Assembly (NCBI RefSeq): GCF_005405265.1
Contig: NZ_BJDS01000002.1
Span: 124,001 to 188,000 of the forward strand
Direction of reading: 5' to 3'
Length of the DNA: 64,000 nucleotides
Source: Enterococcus songbeiensis
GTDB lineage: Bacteria; Bacillota; Bacilli; Lactobacillales; Enterococcaceae
Made by a program: the position numbers and the translations under genes. Shown one piece after another: positions 60,502-64,000 of the stretch; within the stretch, counting starts at the first letter, position 1; each line of letters opens with the position of its first letter. A model generated the notes under the pieces. The model worked only from the letters and a program-made list of their open reading frames with translations. It did not search any database and was not told the DNA's origin.

Positions 60502-60592
60502 GTAGATTTTAACGAATTCACGATTCTGATTGAAATTTTCAGAAAATTTCGCTAAAATGGCAGGTATGACAAAATGTTAGGATGAAAAAACT

Positions 60593-61939
60593 ATGGAAAA
60601 GAAACAAGAATTAGAACGCGGGCTGAAAAATCGTCACGTCCAATTGATTTCGATTGGCGGAGCGATCGGTACCGGGTTGTTTTTAGGATCAGGTAAATCG
60701 ATTCAATTGGCAGGTCCCTCCATCTTATTTGCCTATATGATTACCGGCGGAATTTGTTTTTTGATTATGCGGGCTTTAGGAGAGTTGCTGCTTTCAAATG
60801 TAGAGAATCACTCGTTTTTAGATTTTGTTGCTGAATATTTAGGAAAAAAATGGGCCTTTATCACCGGCTGGACCTATTGGTTTTGCTGGATTTCGATTGC
60901 AATGGCGGATTTGACTGCAATGGGCCTTTATGTGCAGTATTGGTTCCCTACAATTCCACAATGGCTACCGGAAATCATCGCCCTTGCTCTGCTCCTTTCC
61001 TTAAATCTGATTGCCGTTTCGTTATTCGGTGAATTGGAATTTTGGTTTGCCCTGATCAAAGTCGTGGCAATCATCGCCTTGATTGCCATCGGCGGTTACA
61101 TGATCGTGACTCGCTTTCAAACTTCTGCCGGTCCGGTTCAAGTCTCAAATCTTTGGAGCCACGGCGGTTGGTTTCCAAAAGGCGGAAAAGGCTTCATCCT
61201 TTCGTTTCAAATGGTGACCTTTGCCTTCGTGGGCATCGAACTCGTGGGGTTAGTTGCCGGAGAAACGGAAAATCCTAAAAAAGTTTTGCCGGAAGCCATC
61301 AATAATATTCCGATTCGGATTATTCTCTTTTACCTTGGTTCGTTGTTTGCAATTATGGCCATCTATCCATGGAATAGTTTGGCAACCAACGAAAGTCCTT
61401 TTGTGGAAGTTTTTTCTGAGATTGGAATCACTGTCGCTGCAACGGTGATCAACGTCGTCGTTTTGAGCGCCGCCGCTTCTGCCTGTAACAGCGCAATTTA
61501 CAGTACCGGTCGGATGCTGTTGTCTTTAGCACAAGAAGGCAGTGCCCCTAAGAATTTCACCAAGTTGACCACCCACAAAGTTCCCGGAAAAGCTTTATTC
61601 TTCTCGGCATTGGTAATTTTTGTTGCCGTAGTATTAAACTTTTTTATGCCGGATCAAGTATTTACGGTCGTAACAAGTATTGCCACGACATGTTTCTTGT
61701 TCGTTTGGGGCGTGTTGGTCTTTACTCACATGAAGTATCGCCGCAGCATGATTGGCAAAAAGAATCATTCCTTCAAAATGCCGTTTTATCCATTAAGCAA
61801 TATTTTGATATTTGCCTTCTTGCTTTTTGTTTTCGTTGTCTTGCTGCTTTCACCGGAGACCCGTTTAGCCGCACTGGTCACGCCAGTCTGGTTCCTTATT
61901 TTACTAGGTATCTACTACCTCAAATTCGAAAAGAAATAG
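60593..61939 (+). CDS. amino-acid permease, AAT/APC family (CycA-like)
   Basis: A 448-residue permease with about 12 helices. The N-terminal ERGLKNRHVQLISIGGAIGTGLFLGSGKSIQLAGPSILFAYMITG is the AAT signature. A 'FVGIELVGLVAGETENPKKVLPEAINNIPIRI' segment and SACNSAIYSTGRMLLSLAQEGSAPK follow. The closest named type is CycA (D-Ala/D-Ser/Gly), though LysP- or GabP-like specificity cannot be excluded. It lies after the lysine-controlled ABC operon but has its own upstream region. Confidence 0.88.
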   Translation: MEKKQELERGLKNRHVQLISIGGAIGTGLFLGSGKSIQLAGPSILFAYMITGGICFLIMRALGELLLSNVENHSFLDFVAEYLGKKWAFITGWTYWFCWISIAMADLTAMGLYVQYWFPTIPQWLPEIIALALLLSLNLIAVSLFGELEFWFALIKVVAIIALIAIGGYMIVTRFQTSAGPVQVSNLWSHGGWFPKGGKGFILSFQMVTFAFVGIELVGLVAGETENPKKVLPEAINNIPIRIILFYLGSLFAIMAIYPWNSLATNESPFVEVFSEIGITVAATVINVVVLSAAASACNSAIYSTGRMLLSLAQEGSAPKNFTKLTTHKVPGKALFFSALVIFVAVVLNFFMPDQVFTVVTSIATTCFLFVWGVLVFTHMKYRRSMIGKKNHSFKMPFYPLSNILIFAFLLFVFVVLLLSPETRLAALVTPVWFLILLGIYYLKFEKK

Positions 61940-61945
61940 CTCTTT

Positions 61946-61985
61946 GCGTCTGAAATCTGTTAAAATGATTTCAGGCGTTCTTTTT
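61946..61985 (+). terminator. terminator of the CycA-like gene
   Basis: CTGAAATC (61950-61957) and GATTTCAG (61967-61974), extended by GCGT/GGCG bases, with TTTTT after. Confidence 0.75.
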
Positions 61986-62094
61986 AGTTTGGGTTCAATT
62001 AACGCTTATTTGTATAGAAAATTTAGAAAATTCTTGCGAAAATTGAAGAATTTTGCTATTTTTGGAGAAATACATTTCTTTTAGGGGGTAGAAA

Positions 62095-63447
62095 ATGGAG
62101 AAAAAATTAACGTTTAAAGATTATTTATTCATCGGTTCCATGCTGTTTGGTTTGTTTTTTGGTGCAGGAAATCTGATTTTTCCCGTTCACATGGGACAAG
62201 AAGCCGGCGGGAATATTTTCTTTGCCAATTTGGGCTTTTTGATCACTGGGATTGGACTGCCTTTTCTTGGTGTCGTGGCGATCGGTATGTCACAAAGCAG
62301 TGGCTTGTATGACTTAGCCACCCGGATTAATAAAAAGTATGCAATGGTCTTTACCATCTTGCTTTATCTTGTAATCGGTCCTTTTTTTGCTTTGCCTCGA
62401 TTGGCTACCACCTCGTTTGAAATCGGAGTCGCTCCGTTTGTCCCACAGGAATCTCATACTCTTTTTTTAGCGGTATTCAGTCTACTCTTTTTTGCACTGG
62501 CTTGGTGGGTTTCCCGCAAACCAACAAAATTGCTGGATTACGTAGGAAAATTTTTAAATCCCCTATTCTTACTATTGCTGGGCATTCTATTGTTGTTCGC
62601 CTTTTTAAACCCGATGGGTACGGTCTCTTCTGCTGACGTCGCAGTTTCTTACGACACTCATCCTTTTTTCACCGGCTTTACGCAAGGCTACAACACCCTT
62701 GATGCCTTAGCTTCCTTGGCATTCGGGATTATTATTGTTACCACTATTAAAGGGATGGGGGTTACAAAACCGGCAACGATTGCTATTGATACGGTAAAAT
62801 CCGGTTCCATCAGTATTTTATTGATGGGAATCATCTATACCTTGCTAGCGTACATGGGAACCATGAGTTTAGGAAAATTTCCTATTAGTGAAAATGGCGG
62901 TGTGGCATTGGCACAAATCGCCAATCACTATCTGGGACGAACGGGAAGTTTTCTCTTGGCTTTGATTGTAATCACTGCTTGTCTAAAAACAGCAATTGGA
63001 TTGATTACCGCCTTTGCTGAAACCTTTGTCGAATTGTTTCCCCGTAGAAGCTATCAACTTTTTATCGCAGTTGCCAGTATTTTACCGGGCATTTTTGCCA
63101 ATGTTGGCTTAACAAAGATCATTGAATTTTCCACACCGGTCTTGATGTTTATTTATCCGCTGGCGATGACCTTGATTTTACTCGCCTTGTTGAGTCCGTT
63201 GTTTGGGCACCATCAAATCGTTTATCAAATGACAACAGCTTTCACGCTGATTGCTTCGATTTTGGATGGGCTGAATGCTTCTCCTGCATTAATCAAAGAA
63301 ACTTCCTTCGTACAATTTTTACTTTCTGCCGCTGAAAACTACCTGCCTTTTTTCGCTATCGGAATGGGCTGGATCTTACCAGCAGGACTGGGCTTTCTCC
63401 TTGGAATTCTTTTGAGTTTGACAAAACGGTCAGAAAAAGAAAATTAA
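62095..63447 (+). CDS. brnQ: branched-chain amino-acid transporter BrnQ
   Basis: A 450-residue sodium-coupled LIVCS-family carrier of leucine, isoleucine and valine. It has about 12 helices; it starts [36 protein letters not shown], the BrnQ signature, and has [17 protein letters not shown] and [24 protein letters not shown] precedes the ATG at 62095. It is a single gene with typical length. Confidence 0.95.
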   Translation: MEKKLTFKDYLFIGSMLFGLFFGAGNLIFPVHMGQEAGGNIFFANLGFLITGIGLPFLGVVAIGMSQSSGLYDLATRINKKYAMVFTILLYLVIGPFFALPRLATTSFEIGVAPFVPQESHTLFLAVFSLLFFALAWWVSRKPTKLLDYVGKFLNPLFLLLLGILLLFAFLNPMGTVSSADVAVSYDTHPFFTGFTQGYNTLDALASLAFGIIIVTTIKGMGVTKPATIAIDTVKSGSISILLMGIIYTLLAYMGTMSLGKFPISENGGVALAQIANHYLGRTGSFLLALIVITACLKTAIGLITAFAETFVELFPRRSYQLFIAVASILPGIFANVGLTKIIEFSTPVLMFIYPLAMTLILLALLSPLFGHHQIVYQMTTAFTLIASILDGLNASPALIKETSFVQFLLSAAENYLPFFAIGMGWILPAGLGFLLGILLSLTKRSEKEN

Positions 63448-63480
63448 TTGCAGTATTTGATCATTTCGCGAGGTTTTCAA

Positions 63481-63509
63481 CTGACAGCAAATAAAAAAAA
63501 CGGTACAAT
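63481..63509 (+). promoter_or_regulatory. promoter of the 3'-end regulator gene
   Basis: CTGACA, a 17-base spacer and TACAAT lie about 35 bases upstream of the start codon. Confidence 0.55.
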
Positions 63510-63544
63510 ATTTGTAGGGAGTAAGGTTTATAGGAGGGTGTTTT

Positions 63545-64000
63545 ATGTTGTACGAAGAATTAATAATGGATTCAACCACATTATTAAAATATCAATTATA
63601 TAAAAAACTGATGTCGGTGGGGCAGACAAGCTATCCCGTATCGCAAATTGCCACGGAGATGAACTTGAATTACCAACAAACAGTGATCGACTTGACAGAA
63701 ATCGATGCAGAATTGAGTGAGCTGGATCCTCACTATCAGTCGATTTTTGTGGGTGCCGGAAAAGTGAATTGTTTGAATCTATCCTTCACCATCGATAAGT
63801 ACCGCTATCATTTATTAAAAAGCTCGATTCCGTTTCAATTTGTTCTCTATTTTTTAAACGAAGAAAATCCATCTATCGATGATTTTTGTGTCCGTTACCA
63901 CTCCAGTCGGTCAACGGTTTCTCGTAAAATTGACAAATTGAAACGTCATTTAAAAAAATTCAACATCCGCTTCACCTACACCGAAGCAAGTATGGTAGGC
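63545..64000 (+). CDS. Mga-like helix-turn-helix regulator (5' part)
   Basis: The gene is cut by the right edge after 152 codons. Its product starts MLYEELIMDSTTLLKYQLYKKL. It has two helix-turn-helix stretches, about 29-52 (YPVSQIATEMNLNYQQTVIDLTEI) and about 118-143 (SIDDFCVRYHSSRSTVSRKIDKLKRHL), the arrangement of the Mga N-terminus. AGGAGGG precedes the ATG. A related Mga-like gene is at 40.7-41.7 kb. Targets are unknown. Confidence 0.72.
   Translation, partial: MLYEELIMDSTTLLKYQLYKKLMSVGQTSYPVSQIATEMNLNYQQTVIDLTEIDAELSELDPHYQSIFVGAGKVNCLNLSFTIDKYRYHLLKSSIPFQFVLYFLNEENPSIDDFCVRYHSSRSTVSRKIDKLKRHLKKFNIRFTYTEASMVG

Overview
This window looks like a chromosomal segment of a low-GC lactic-acid Firmicute, most likely an Enterococcus species. 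The evidence is the alr/acpS/cshA/murF/ddl order, a Ddl of the D-Ala-D-Ala type, Mga-like regulators, DUF960, three Lac-family PTS permeases, catabolite-repression (cre-like) sites and lysine (L-box) riboswitch control. I found no rRNA, tRNA, transposase, phage or CRISPR array. Apart from genes cut by the window ends, the coding regions appear intact.

Layout. 0-13 kb is core cell-wall and housekeeping: a KimA-like permease (cut by the window start), YhgE/Pip, a MazF toxin without MazE, alr, acpS, cshA, murF, ddl, a UbiB-like kinase and a DUF188 protein. 12.5-18.8 kb is envelope signalling: an ECF sigma/anti-sigma pair, and a MacB-like ABC exporter divergent from a two-component system. Three exact-period 103-bp tandem repeats lie between the two exporter genes. 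18.8-26.4 kb is a catabolic operon: EIIC, a small membrane protein, a MupG-like glycosidase, an amidohydrolase, a DgaE-like ammonia-lyase, a KDPG aldolase and a KDG kinase, with a GntR regulator. An independent structured RNA candidate sits next to it. 26.7-28.7 kb holds stand-alone genes (oxidoreductase, OsmC, TVP38).

28.8-37.1 kb holds two successive operons that share the same palindromic operator and cre arrangement. One encodes a glycosylasparaginase, an EIIC, a GrdB-like fragment and two M42 peptidases, one of which has lost metal ligands. The other encodes YitT, GntR and PepV. Together they suggest uptake and breakdown of an amino-acid-sugar conjugate or glycopeptide. 37-40.7 kb is housekeeping (udk, a nucleotidase, a pseudouridine synthase, L25, DUF960). 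40.7-47.2 kb holds an Mga-like regulator, anmK, an amino-sugar kinase, a small membrane protein, an EIIC and a divergent GH1 phospho-glycosidase. 47.2-57.5 kb holds pnp and rpsO with structured leaders, RpiR, murQ, def, niaR, an acetyltransferase-chorismate mutase fusion, a sirtuin, a sugar-dehydrogenase-like lipoprotein and an EamA transporter. 57.6-64 kb is amino-acid transport: a lysine riboswitch in front of a fused ABC transporter and its ATPase, a CycA-like permease, BrnQ, and an Mga-like regulator cut by the window end.

How it fits together. A recurring theme is recovery of amino sugars and peptidoglycan or glycoprotein fragments (MupG, AnmK, MurQ, an N-acetylhexosamine kinase, glycosylasparaginase, peptidases). 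These are fed by three EIIC permeases whose EIIA/EIIB partners must be encoded outside the window. The operons carry GntR- or RpiR-type operators and cre sites, so the sugars are probably used when glucose is low.
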